Shown here piece by piece: positions 8,298 through 17,947 of a DNA stretch of 64,000 nucleotides. The stretch's first letter is position 1. Each line of letters starts with the position of its first letter. Under the pieces are notes generated by a model that did not search any database, was not told where the DNA came from, and worked only from the letters and a program-made list of their open reading frames with translations. A program made the translations under genes and the position numbers. Source of the DNA: Calothrix sp. HK-06 (GTDB taxonomy: Bacteria > Cyanobacteriota > Cyanobacteriia > Cyanobacteriales > Nostocaceae); contig NZ_MRCD01000004.1 of assembly GCF_001904745.1 (NCBI RefSeq), positions 124,001 to 188,000 of the forward strand, in the 5' to 3' direction.

Positions 8298-9064
8298 TGA
8301 AACGAAGAGAGTTGATAGGCTATGCTGGCGCTGGGCTAGCTACAGGATTAATTGCGACTTTGGCTAACTCGACTAAGTCTTTGGCACAAGCTGGTGGGTT
8401 ATCAGTACAGTGGTTGGGTCACACCTGCTTTTTGTTTACTGGTGGTGGTCTCAGAATTTTAGTCAATCCGTTTCGGACGCTTGGCTGTACTGCTGGGTAT
8501 CGCGCTCCTAAAGTAGCAGCTGATTTGGTTATGATTAGCAGTCAACTTTTTGATGAAGGTGCAGTTGAGGGTTTACCCGGTAATCCTAAGTTGATTTACG
8601 AACCAGGTGTTTACGACTTTAAGAGTATCAAATTTCAAGGAGTCGGAATTGACCATGATCGTAAAGGTGGGAAACAATTTGGAATTAATGCTGCCTGGAG
8701 TTGGAGCCAAGCTGGTATTAAAATCACCCATTTAGGTGCCCCAGCAGCACCGTTATCGTTCGAGCAAAAAGTTCTGTTTGGGCGCCCAGATATATTATTC
8801 GTACCCGTAGGTGGTGGTCCAAAAGCATACAATGCAACTGAAGCCAAACAAGCAATTCAGGCATTAAATCCGAAACTGGTAGTTCCCACCCACTTCCGTA
8901 CCCAAGCCGCCGACCCCAACAAATGCGATATTTCACCAGTTGATGAATTTCTTACTGTTATGCAAGGTACACCCGTAAGACGTAGCAACAGCGACACAAT
9001 TTCAGTTGGCGCCCGCAGCTTGCCAGAAGCAACTACAATTCAACTTATGAGTTATAGGTTTTAG
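8297..9064 (+). CDS. MBL-fold metal-dependent hydrolase with Tat-like leader
   Basis: A 255-aa protein whose N-terminus (MKRRELIGYAGAGLATGLI ... LAQA) carries a twin-arginine pair before a hydrophobic stretch, suggesting export. The rest resembles the UPF0173/YtnP-like beta-lactamase-fold hydrolases: VQWLGHTCFLF, ILVNPF, GIDHDRKGGKQFG, ITHLGAP, FVPVGGG and VVPTHFRT. The classical HxHxDH metal motif is reduced (only scattered His and Asp remain, such as GIDHD), so activity is uncertain. It overlaps trpG by one base and is probably co-transcribed with it; a biochemical link is not evident. Confidence 0.8.
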   Translation: MKRRELIGYAGAGLATGLIATLANSTKSLAQAGGLSVQWLGHTCFLFTGGGLRILVNPFRTLGCTAGYRAPKVAADLVMISSQLFDEGAVEGLPGNPKLIYEPGVYDFKSIKFQGVGIDHDRKGGKQFGINAAWSWSQAGIKITHLGAPAAPLSFEQKVLFGRPDILFVPVGGGPKAYNATEAKQAIQALNPKLVVPTHFRTQAADPNKCDISPVDEFLTVMQGTPVRRSNSDTISVGARSLPEATTIQLMSYRF

Positions 9065-9221
9065 GCAACGGATGATGAACGGTGAGTCCAGTTGCCGCGT
9101 CTCGGCTTCCGTGTGCGGCAAACTGGCGAACCCGAAGGGATGTAACGGATAAATGGTTTCAAATAACTAAACAAAGTTTTATACCTATAACTCATCCGTT
9201 ATATCCGTTGTATCCGTTGCC
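9064..9221. repeat. ggcaacggat-bounded dispersed repeat, copy 1
   Basis: A 158-base noncoding block bounded by ggcaacggat on the left and its complement atccgttgcc on the right. Inside are further gtaacggat and catccgtta units facing each other. A second copy, 103 bases, lies at 36064-36166. The terminal inverted repeats suggest a small nonautonomous mobile element or folding repeat. It begins on the last base of the MBL gene stop codon. Confidence 0.65.
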
Positions 9222-9223
9222 TG

Positions 9224-9667
9224 TTATTCTGGGCGCAATCGTGTTATTTTCAACGTAAAGGCACCTTCAACTGGTTCCGAGCCAAAATTACGTACACGAA
9301 CAATATAATTACCAGCCTTGGTGATGCGAGTAAACAACATTGAATTGGTTGTTCCTTCTGCTGCATCGTCGTTTTCGCCAATAACTACACCTTTGGCGCC
9401 GATTAAGGTGACAATGGTATCAAAGCCATCAGATTTCAAGTCGATAACAATTTGGTCGCCCGCACGTAAATTGACAATATAATCGCGCGCGAAACCACCT
9501 TCTCCAGTGGGAAAATCGGACTTTGTTAAGTTATCTTTAACTTCCTTACCAATTGGTAGAATTATTGGATTATATGCTTGGACTGGTTTTGCGGCAATAA
9601 CAGCAGCTGTATGATTAATAAATATTACGGATGAAGCTATTACGATTTTCTTTACCAAAAAATTCAT
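9224..9667 (-). CDS. exported PPC-domain protein
   Basis: A 147-aa protein with an N-terminal signal peptide (MNFLVKKIVIASSVIFINHT ... cleavage near VQA). It is followed by one bacterial pre-peptidase C-terminal (PPC) beta-sandwich domain: VNLRAGDQIVIDLKSDGFDT, then LIGAKGVVIGENDDA and ITKAGNYIVRVRNFG. PPC domains usually accompany secreted proteases, but no catalytic domain is present here. A stand-alone periplasmic or secreted carbohydrate- or protein-binding role is inferred. The stop lies just beside the dispersed repeat at 9064-9221. Confidence 0.8.
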   Translation of the reverse strand: MNFLVKKIVIASSVIFINHTAAVIAAKPVQAYNPIILPIGKEVKDNLTKSDFPTGEGGFARDYIVNLRAGDQIVIDLKSDGFDTIVTLIGAKGVVIGENDDAAEGTTNSMLFTRITKAGNYIVRVRNFGSEPVEGAFTLKITRLRPE

Positions 9668-9719
9668 ATTTAATTATTAATAAATAATGGCATCTAAGAC
9701 TAAATAAATAAATACTCTT

Positions 9720-10538
9720 ATGTCAAGTCATACACTCCCCAAACGCCAAAATCGACTACGTAATGTAATTGGTTCTGTATTTGCTGCCGTATGTATATAC
9801 AGCGTTGGAACCTACGTAATTTTACCAGCATTGTGGCGGCACTACGAACATAATCCTAAATTAGAACATTCGCCAAAAGTTACTCAAACATCTGAAGGTA
9901 TCTCAGGAGACCCGCTTAACGTGGGTTTAGTGGGCACACAAAAAGAAGTAGTAGGTGCGCTACTTGCTGCTGGTTGGTATCCTGCTGACCCGATTACACT
10001 TCGTTCAGGTATCGGTATTGCTAGAAGTGTTCTTTTGAAACGTTCTTATCCAACTGCTCCTGTTAGTAGTTTATATTTGTGGGGACGTAAACAAGATTTA
10101 GCTTTTGAGCTACCTGTAGGCAAAACCGCTAAAAAACGTCATCACGTTCGTTTATGGCAGTCAAATGAAGTAAGTGATAATGGCAGACCAGTTTGGCTTG
10201 GTTCTGCGACATTCGACACCAGCGTCGAACTTAGTCATTATACAGGGCAAATAACGCACCGTATCGACGCGGATATAGATGAAGAACGAGATACATTCAT
10301 GAGCTATCTCGAAAAAGCACATCAAATAAACAGCGAGTATCAGGTAACAGGTGTTGGAGCGACTTTACAGGGTCGTAACGGTGGTGGTGACTACTATTAT
10401 ACGGATGGCGAACAAACTATCGGTGTACTTACAGCCAATAGCCAGATACAAACGGCGCCTATAGCCAAATTACCAAACCCCGTACCCGTAGAAGTGAAGA
10501 ATAAAGTATGGTCTTCGTTGCGGCACATGTTTAATTAA
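9720..10538 (+). CDS. LssY C-terminal domain protein
   Basis: A 272-aa protein with one membrane segment near the N-terminus (about residues 15-36, VIGSVFAAVCIYSVGTYVIL). An LssY_C-type domain follows, recognised from DPLNVGLVGTQKEVVGALLA, AAGWYPADP, SSLYLWGRKQDLAFE, RHHVRLWQS and DIDEERDTFM. In Legionella and other bacteria this domain accompanies membrane phosphatases; here it stands alone and is probably periplasmic. Biochemical function unknown. An unrelated-looking TPR-like gene follows 65 bases downstream on the same strand and may share the transcript. Confidence 0.8.
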   Translation: MSSHTLPKRQNRLRNVIGSVFAAVCIYSVGTYVILPALWRHYEHNPKLEHSPKVTQTSEGISGDPLNVGLVGTQKEVVGALLAAGWYPADPITLRSGIGIARSVLLKRSYPTAPVSSLYLWGRKQDLAFELPVGKTAKKRHHVRLWQSNEVSDNGRPVWLGSATFDTSVELSHYTGQITHRIDADIDEERDTFMSYLEKAHQINSEYQVTGVGATLQGRNGGGDYYYTDGEQTIGVLTANSQIQTAPIAKLPNPVPVEVKNKVWSSLRHMFN

Positions 10539-10615
10539 GCAACCTGTTTAACTTTTATAAAATTCTGGGAATACTAAATGTAAATCACTATATTTAGTAA
10601 CTATTGCTCCCGAAA

Positions 10616-11401
10616 ATGTTTGCACTGTCTCGTCAACTTGTAGGAACATCACTTGCAACTTTATTATGTGTCATTGGAGTTATATCACTTCAATATCCAC
10701 GCATGAATAAAGTGCTTACGACAAAGCAGGGGTTGTCAAAAGAAGCTTTAGAACGTGACGTACTAGTCGAAAAAGCACGTTTAAACTTGCTGGAAAAAAT
10801 ACCTGCGTTTGGCTACGATAACCTACTAGCAAACTGGGTTTATCTAAGCTTTCTACAATACTTTGGTGACGATGAAGTTCGTGCAAAAACAGGTTACGCG
10901 CTCAGTCCTGAATATTTTGAAATCATTCTCAAACAAGACCCACGTTTTCGCTTGGCATATTTAGGACTTTCTACAAGCACATCTATATACGCCGCAATGC
11001 CCGAACGTTCCGTTAAAATTACAGAAAAAGGTTTAAAACATCTTACTCCTTGGGCGCCTTCTGACTCATATTATGTATGGCGATACAAAGGAACAGACGA
11101 ACTATTATTTTTAGGTAATTCCCAAGCAGCTAGAAAATCATTTCAGTCAGCAGCAGACTGGGCAAGCAAACATACAGACGAAGACAGCAAACTATCAGCC
11201 AGCATCTCCCAAAGAACAGCAAACTTCCTCGCGCGCAACCCCAACAGCAAACGCGCACAAATTTCAGCTTGGGGAATGGTACTACAAAATCAAATCGATA
11301 AAGAAACAGAGAAACGCGCGATTCGTGCTATAGAAGCTTTAGGCGGTCAAGTTTTCAGCACACCTCAAGGTAATCAAATCAAATTTCCTCAAAACGACTA
11401 A
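10616..11401 (+). CDS. membrane-anchored hypothetical protein, TPR-like
   Basis: About 261 aa from the ATG at 10616; a TTG four codons upstream (10604) is possible. The N-terminal hydrophobic segment (QLVGTSLATLLCVIGVISL) is a signal anchor. The rest is helical, with tetratricopeptide-like pairs: DPRFRLAYLGLSTS, SDSYYVWRYKGTDELLFLG and NSQAARKSFQSAADWA. The pattern resembles conserved cyanobacterial hypothetical proteins. No catalytic motif is seen. Function unknown. Confidence 0.7.
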   Translation: MFALSRQLVGTSLATLLCVIGVISLQYPRMNKVLTTKQGLSKEALERDVLVEKARLNLLEKIPAFGYDNLLANWVYLSFLQYFGDDEVRAKTGYALSPEYFEIILKQDPRFRLAYLGLSTSTSIYAAMPERSVKITEKGLKHLTPWAPSDSYYVWRYKGTDELLFLGNSQAARKSFQSAADWASKHTDEDSKLSASISQRTANFLARNPNSKRAQISAWGMVLQNQIDKETEKRAIRAIEALGGQVFSTPQGNQIKFPQND

Positions 11402-11636
11402 CATCAACTTGTGCATGAGATTACATAGGTTTAGGAAAGCGCACTTTTGACTCCAAGTACCGACTATATAATTACCGGGGATGCGCCGCGCCGTAGGCAC
11501 ATACCCCTTAACGGTTACGCCAAAATATATGTAAATAATTAATAACACTTTTTAAATTTGACAGAAGTAGAACTTAGCATTAATTGGGGAACTATAAGTT
11601 TAGTGCCTAAGTAACTTTCGCAAATAGAAACCAAAT

Positions 11637-14600
11637 ATGAATATTACTATTGCAGGTTACAGCTTCATCGAACTCCTTTATGAAGGTACTACTACCTATG
11701 TGTATCGGGCTTTACGAGAATCAGAGCAAGCATCGGTGATTATTAAAACTTTTAAATCTGAGTATCCGACCATAGAACAAGTATCGAGATTACGACACGA
11801 GTATAAAATACTTCAAAGTTTAGAGATAGAAGGGATTGTGAAACCCCTATCTTTGGATAATTATCAAAATGGTCTGGCGCTAATTTTGTCAGATTTTGAA
11901 GGAGAAACTCTAAAAAACTTTTTCATTAACAAAAATTTACAATTAAACATTTTTTTACATATTGCTATTCAATTAGCTTCTACCCTTGCTCAGTTACACC
12001 AAGCTAATATTATTCACAAAGATATTAAACCTCATAATATTTTAATTAACCCGAAAACAGGCAAAGTAAAAATTATTGATTTTAGCATTTCATCATGCTT
12101 ATCTCAAGAAAACCTAAATCCCAATAATTCTAATATACTAGAAGGTACCCTCGCTTATATGTCTCCAGAACAGACAGGGAGGATGAACCGCTCAATTGAT
12201 TACCGAAGTGATTTTTATTCTTTAGGCGTTACTTTTTATGAAATGTTAACGAGGCAACTGCCTTTTCAAGCTAATGATTCTTTAGAATTAGTTCATTGCC
12301 ACATTGCCAAAATACCAATACCACCTCAAGAAATTAACTCAGAAATTCCTTCAGTAGTTTCCGATATTGTCATGAAATTATTAGCCAAAACCGCTGAAGA
12401 TAGATATCAAAATTCCTTGGGTTTAAAAGCAGACTTAGAACAATGCCTGCAACAACTGCAAGCAACCGGAAAAATTGAAAATTTTATTGTCGGTCAGCTT
12501 GATTTATATAGCCAATTTCTCATCCCCCAAAAACTGTATGGTCGTGAGAAAGAAGTTGCTATTCTCATGAATGCCTTTGAGCGAGTTAGTCTTGGGGCAA
12601 CTGAGATGATCTTAGTAAGTGGGTACTCTGGGATAGGAAAATCCTGCTTGGTCAATGAAATTCATAAATCTATAGTGCGTCAACGTGGCTATTTTATTTC
12701 AGGTAAGTTTGACCAATTTAAACGCAATATTCCTTATGCTTCTTTAATTCAAGCTTTTCAAGAATTAATCCGACAACTGTTAACAGAAAGTAGCAAGCAA
12801 ATAGCAAATTGGCAATTAAAAATCTTAGCAGCTTTGGGTGACAATGGTCAAGTTATTATTGATGTTATTCCTGAAGTCGAACAAATTATTGGGTCTCAAC
12901 CAGAAGTTCCGCAATTAGGCCCTACTGAATCGCAAAACCGATTTAATCGGTTGTTTCAGCGATTTATTCATGTATTTTGTAAACCCGAACATCCGTTAGT
13001 GCTATTTTTGGATGACTTACAATGGGCAGATTCAGCTTCATTAAAATTGATTCAATTGCTTGCAAGTGACTCAGATAGTCAATACTTATTACTGATTGGT
13101 GCATATCGAGATAACGAAGTTAATGCTACTCATCCATTGATTTTGGTTTTAGAAAAAATTCAAAAATATGGCGCCGTTGTCAACAATATTGTACTTCAGC
13201 CGTTGCGGAACTGTCATGTTAACCAATTAGTGAGTGATACCCTCCACACTTACTTAGAAAAGTCAGAACCGTTAGCTAATTTAGTATACATCAAAACTCA
13301 AGGTAATCCTTTTTTCTTAACGCAGCTACTTAAATCTCTTTATCAAGAAAACTTATTGTTGTTTAATTTCAGTGAATGTTGCTGGCAGTGGGACATTCAT
13401 CGTCTACAAAATATTGATATTACTGATAATGTGATTGAATTAATGGTCAGCCAGATTCAAAAGCTGTTGCCGATTACACAGAATGTTTTAAAGTTAGCTG
13501 CTTGTATAGGTGACAAATTTACTTTAGAAGTTTTGGCAACTGTTAATAAAAAAAGTCAGTTAGAAACAGCCACAGATTTATGGGAAGCGCTGCAAGCAGG
13601 TTTGATATTACCCTTAAACAATTCCTATAAAATACCCTTAATATTTGGTCAAGAAGAAATAAACAATGAGGATTATCAAGCAGAAACAAGATTAAATAAT
13701 GCCGAGCAAACAATCACATATAAATTCTTGCACGACCGAGTGCAGCAAGCAGCTTATTCTCTAATTCTTGACGAGCAGAAGAAAGGAACACACCTAAAAA
13801 TTGGTCAATTACTGCTGCAAAATGCAACGCCAGAAGAACGCAAAGAAAATATATTTGCAATAGTTAATCAACTCAATTACGGTACTGAACTACTCACATC
13901 TGAGTCCGAAAAATATGAACTAGCTCATCTCAATCTTATAGCAGGACAAAAAGCGAAAGCAGCAACAGCCTATGAGTCTGCTATTCGTTATCTCAAGTTG
14001 GGTTTAGAGTTATTGACAGCAAATAGCTGGCAGAATCAGTACTCCCTAACACTCACACTTTATGAGTCAGCAATAGAAACAGCCTACCTAAACGGAGATT
14101 TTGAGCAGATAGAGAAATGGGGAACAGTTGTTCTGCAACAGGCAAAAACACCCATCGATAAAATGAAAGTCTATGAAGTCAAAATCGAAGCTTATATGGC
14201 GCAACTTAGACCACTGGAAGCAATCAAGATTGGTTTAGAAGCGCTGGAACTGCTGGGGGTGGGTTTACCAGAATCACCTAGCCTTTCTGATATTGAGCAA
14301 ACATTGGCTAAAACAGCCGCAAGTTTGGCTGGAAAAAATATAGAAGACTTAATTAATCTACCGTTAATGACAGACGTAGATAAGTTAGTAGCCATGAGAA
14401 TGCTGAGGAGTATGGGTTCTTCTACTTATCAATCTTCACCTACATTGTTTCCGTTGGTTGCGTGCGAACAAGTTAATTTATCTATTAAATATGGAAATGC
14501 ATCCTTCTCAGCTTATGGTTATGCTTGTTACGGTGTCATCTTAAAAGAGATAGTACAAGACATTGAGTCCGCTTATAAATTTGGCCAATTAGCTTTAAGT

Positions 14601-17600
14601 TTAGTGGAACGTTTTAACGCCTTAGAACTTAAGCCCAGTGTATTCTTTGGGGCAGTGGCCTGTACAATTTATGGAAAAGTTCATGCCAGAGAAACTTTAC
14701 CACTTTTACAGGATGCATACTCTAGTGGGGTAGAAAACGGTCATTTTGAATATAGTGGATATGCCGCTATGCAAAAATGCCAATATTCATATTTTATTGG
14801 TGAAGAATTGACAAAACTTGAACGAGAAATGGCAATAACTAGTGATGCCCTTGCTCAACTCAAGCAAGAAAATTCTTTAAGCTGGAATCAAATCTTTCAA
14901 CAGTCAGTGCTTATCTTACTGCAACCCTCTAAAAATCCTTGCCATTTAGTGGGTGAGGTATACAACGAGGATAAATCATTGCCATTTTTAAAAGAGGCTA
15001 ATTCCAGAACTGCACTCCACTACTTTTATATTAATAAACTTATTCTCTGTTATCTATTTGAACACTATAATCAAGCATTAGAAAATGCATATAAAGCCGA
15101 AGAATATTTAGATGGTGTGAAAGGATTTTTGGTTGTACCAGTATTCCATTTCTACGATTCTTTAGCACAACTGGCGGTATATTCATCGCTACCACAGTCA
15201 CAACAACAAGACTTATTAAGTAGAGTAATTAATAGCCAGAAAAAAATGCGTAAATGGGCAGATCATGCGCCGATGAATTTTCAGCATAAGTATGAACTGG
15301 TAGAAGCAGAACGGCATCGTGTCTTAGATGAAAAAATAGAGGCAGCTGAAATGTACGATCGCGCGATCTCACTTGCCAAAGACAACGATTATATCAACGA
15401 AGAAGCCCTTGCTCACGAACTCGCTGCTAAATTTTATCTGTCATGGGGTAGACAAACGATTGCCCGCACTTACATGACTAATGCTTACCATGCTTATAAC
15501 CATTGGGGAGCTGTTGCTAAAGTCAAAGATTTAGAAGCACGCTATCCCCAATTGATTATGCCCTCGCAGAACTTCGCCAACATCGATACAGAAAATACTT
15601 TTACAAAAATATCTACGACTATAAGTAATTCTCAAGTTCTCGATTTGACTACAGTTATGAAAGCTGCTCAAGCTCTTACTGGCGAAATTGTTTTAAGCAA
15701 GTTGCTGGCTAATTTGATGCGAATTTTAATTGAAAATGCGGGTGCAGAAAAGGGATTTCTAATTTTAGAAACATCAGGAAAGTTACAGATAGAAGCTTCA
15801 GGAAGTGTAGATAAAGATGAAATCAATGTTGAGCAATCGCTTCCTGTGGAAAGCAGTCAGCAGCTACCAATATCTATTATTAACTACGTGCAGAGAACAC
15901 AGAAAAACGTGGTTCTAAAGGATGCTGCCAGTGAAACTGTATTTAATCTTGATAATTACATTCTCAGACAAAAACCAAAATCTATTTTATGTGCCCCAAT
16001 TGTAAATCAAGGAAAACTCATTGGCATCCTTTACTTAGAAAATAATTTAACTATTGGGGCGTTTACACCACAGCGCTTGGAAGTTTTACAACTTTTATCC
16101 TCGCAAGCAGCAATCTCAATTGAAAATGCGCGTCTTTATCATGATTTAGAAGAATATAATCGCACACTGGAAGTCAGAGTAAAAGAGCGAACACTGGAAT
16201 TACAAGCTAAAAATTTGCAACTGCAACAGCAAATTAGCGAGCGTCAAAGAGCAGAAGAAGCCGCAGCCACAGCCAACCGTGCCAAAAGCGAGTTTCTAGC
16301 TAGTATGAGCCATGAACTCCGCACGCCGCTCAATGGAATTTTAGGCTATACTCAAATTTTTAAGAAAAATCAAAGTTTAACAAGTCAGCAAATGAATGGT
16401 ATAAACATCATTCATCAATGCGGAGAACATCTACTAACGTTAATTAACGATATTTTAGATATCTCTAAAATTGAAGCTCGGAAACTGGAACTTTATCCCA
16501 CAGAATTTAATTTTGCGGATTTTATTGAAGGTATTGTGCAAATCTGCCGTATCCGTAGTGAACAAAAAGGAATTTTGTTAACTTATCAGCCACTTTATCC
16601 TCTGCCTAAAGTTGTTAAAGCTGATCAAAAACGTTTGCGCCAGGTTTTAATTAATCTACTTAGTAACGCTGTCAAATTTACGGAAAAAGGTAGTGTAACT
16701 TTTCAGGCGGGATATCATGAGGGAAAATTAAGGTTTCAAGTCGAGGATACAGGAATTGGTATTGCACAAGAGCAATTAGAAGAAATATTTTTGCCGTTTA
16801 AGCAAGTAGGGGAAGATAGCCGCAAAACTGAAGGTACAGGATTAGGATTGGCAATTAGCCGTCAATTAGTTGAGATAATGGGCGGTGAAATTAAGGTAAA
16901 AAGTGTCTTAGGTAAAGGTAGCGTTTTTTGGGTAGATTTGGATTTATCTGAAGTTTTATCACCAATTAGTGTTAATAAATTTAATAAACGTAACATTATT
17001 GGTTTTGTTGGTGATAAAAAGAAAGTTTTAGTGGTAGATGATAAATGGGAAAATCGTTCTGTTTTAGTAAATTTACTAGAGCCTTTAGGTTTTGAAGTTT
17101 TAGAAGCAACAGATGGCTTAGACTGTCTTAACAAAGCACCCGAGTTTAAGCCGGATGTGATTTTGATGGACTTAGTTATGAGTATGATGGATGGTTTTGA
17201 AGCCACTCGGCGCCTGAGAATGTTACCAGACCTCAAGCAAGCAGTAGTAATTGCCATATCAGCCAGCGTTTTTGATTTTGATAAAACACAGAGTCGAGAA
17301 GTAGGTTGTGATGATTTTCTTCCCAAACCATTGCAAGTTGCGGAACTTTTAGAAAAATTAAAAGTTTATTTGGGATTGGAATGGGTTTATGAAGAAATAA
17401 AAAACGATATAAAAGAGCCAGAAGATGTTAAATTAAGATCACAAATTACAAATCAAGATTTGATAGCTCCACCAGCAGAGGAAATGGCAATTTTACTCGA
17501 TTTGGCAATCAGGGGTAACGTAAGGAGTATTGCACAAAGAGCAGCTTTATTAGAGGAGTTGGATGAAAAATGGGCGCCGTTTGCTAATCATTTACGCCAA

Positions 17601-17660
17601 TTGGCTAAAGAATTTAAATGTAAACAAATCGTAAATTTTATTAAAAAATACCACAGCTAA
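11637..17660 (+). CDS. Ser/Thr kinase-AAA-GAF-histidine kinase-receiver hybrid sensor
   Basis: A 2007-aa signalling protein. Residues 1-275: Hanks-type Ser/Thr kinase, with catalytic D129 in HKDIKPHN and a DFS (not DFG) magnesium loop at D148. Residues about 300-620: AAA-type ATPase with Walker A GYSGIGKS (329-336) and LFLDDLQWAD as Walker B. A long helical repeat region follows to about 1325, then a GAF domain (about 1345-1490) and a coiled coil. The HisKA domain has the phospho-His H1559 in SHELRTPLNG, followed by HATPase (DTGIGIA and GTGLGLAIS). A receiver domain has D1845 in LMDLVMSMMDG. This architecture matches the HstK-like kinases of filamentous cyanobacteria. Probably cytoplasmic, with the sensed signal unknown. 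Confidence 0.93.
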   Translation: MNITIAGYSFIELLYEGTTTYVYRALRESEQASVIIKTFKSEYPTIEQVSRLRHEYKILQSLEIEGIVKPLSLDNYQNGLALILSDFEGETLKNFFINKNLQLNIFLHIAIQLASTLAQLHQANIIHKDIKPHNILINPKTGKVKIIDFSISSCLSQENLNPNNSNILEGTLAYMSPEQTGRMNRSIDYRSDFYSLGVTFYEMLTRQLPFQANDSLELVHCHIAKIPIPPQEINSEIPSVVSDIVMKLLAKTAEDRYQNSLGLKADLEQCLQQLQATGKIENFIVGQLDLYSQFLIPQKLYGREKEVAILMNAFERVSLGATEMILVSGYSGIGKSCLVNEIHKSIVRQRGYFISGKFDQFKRNIPYASLIQAFQELIRQLLTESSKQIANWQLKILAALGDNGQVIIDVIPEVEQIIGSQPEVPQLGPTESQNRFNRLFQRFIHVFCKPEHPLVLFLDDLQWADSASLKLIQLLASDSDSQYLLLIGAYRDNEVNATHPLILVLEKIQKYGAVVNNIVLQPLRNCHVNQLVSDTLHTYLEKSEPLANLVYIKTQGNPFFLTQLLKSLYQENLLLFNFSECCWQWDIHRLQNIDITDNVIELMVSQIQKLLPITQNVLKLAACIGDKFTLEVLATVNKKSQLETATDLWEALQAGLILPLNNSYKIPLIFGQEEINNEDYQAETRLNNAEQTITYKFLHDRVQQAAYSLILDEQKKGTHLKIGQLLLQNATPEERKENIFAIVNQLNYGTELLTSESEKYELAHLNLIAGQKAKAATAYESAIRYLKLGLELLTANSWQNQYSLTLTLYESAIETAYLNGDFEQIEKWGTVVLQQAKTPIDKMKVYEVKIEAYMAQLRPLEAIKIGLEALELLGVGLPESPSLSDIEQTLAKTAASLAGKNIEDLINLPLMTDVDKLVAMRMLRSMGSSTYQSSPTLFPLVACEQVNLSIKYGNASFSAYGYACYGVILKEIVQDIESAYKFGQLALSLVERFNALELKPSVFFGAVACTIYGKVHARETLPLLQDAYSSGVENGHFEYSGYAAMQKCQYSYFIGEELTKLEREMAITSDALAQLKQENSLSWNQIFQQSVLILLQPSKNPCHLVGEVYNEDKSLPFLKEANSRTALHYFYINKLILCYLFEHYNQALENAYKAEEYLDGVKGFLVVPVFHFYDSLAQLAVYSSLPQSQQQDLLSRVINSQKKMRKWADHAPMNFQHKYELVEAERHRVLDEKIEAAEMYDRAISLAKDNDYINEEALAHELAAKFYLSWGRQTIARTYMTNAYHAYNHWGAVAKVKDLEARYPQLIMPSQNFANIDTENTFTKISTTISNSQVLDLTTVMKAAQALTGEIVLSKLLANLMRILIENAGAEKGFLILETSGKLQIEASGSVDKDEINVEQSLPVESSQQLPISIINYVQRTQKNVVLKDAASETVFNLDNYILRQKPKSILCAPIVNQGKLIGILYLENNLTIGAFTPQRLEVLQLLSSQAAISIENARLYHDLEEYNRTLEVRVKERTLELQAKNLQLQQQISERQRAEEAAATANRAKSEFLASMSHELRTPLNGILGYTQIFKKNQSLTSQQMNGINIIHQCGEHLLTLINDILDISKIEARKLELYPTEFNFADFIEGIVQICRIRSEQKGILLTYQPLYPLPKVVKADQKRLRQVLINLLSNAVKFTEKGSVTFQAGYHEGKLRFQVEDTGIGIAQEQLEEIFLPFKQVGEDSRKTEGTGLGLAISRQLVEIMGGEIKVKSVLGKGSVFWVDLDLSEVLSPISVNKFNKRNIIGFVGDKKKVLVVDDKWENRSVLVNLLEPLGFEVLEATDGLDCLNKAPEFKPDVILMDLVMSMMDGFEATRRLRMLPDLKQAVVIAISASVFDFDKTQSREVGCDDFLPKPLQVAELLEKLKVYLGLEWVYEEIKNDIKEPEDVKLRSQITNQDLIAPPAEEMAILLDLAIRGNVRSIAQRAALLEELDEKWAPFANHLRQLAKEFKCKQIVNFIKKYHS

Positions 17661-17745
17661 CATAAAGTTAATGAAGAATGTCGGTACAAATAAAGCTAAC
17701 TAGTTAAAATCTTCATTTTTTCTTTGTCATTGGTAAGATTTGTAG

Positions 17746-17850
17746 ATATAGCAGTCCTAGATGAATTGTAAAAAATTCCGCGCATGTAGAGACGCGAATG
17801 TCGCGTCTCTACAACGTGCAGGTTTCACAAATGATTTAGGACTGCTATAT
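17746..17850. mobile_element. 105-base MITE-like element with 14-base terminal inverted repeats
   Basis: Perfect 14-base terminal inverted repeats (atatagcagtccta and taggactgctatat) flank a core that carries the gtagagacgcg/cgcgtctctac hairpin at about 17784-17813. A partial relative lies at 42938-43021. No coding capacity. The structure suggests a nonautonomous transposable element whose core is the common hairpin repeat. Confidence 0.65.
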
Positions 17851-17947
17851 ATTAACTTTTAGCAACCTAGTTCGGTTTATTCTCACCGACTGACTTGGGA
17901 GTCAAAGGTATAAATAATTATCGTTTCTGCTGTCAGTGTGATTTAAA

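Noticed and set aside
16862-17326. Antisense open frame of 154 codons in the kinase gene
   Set aside because: Shadow of the receiver-domain coding sequence; no independent features.
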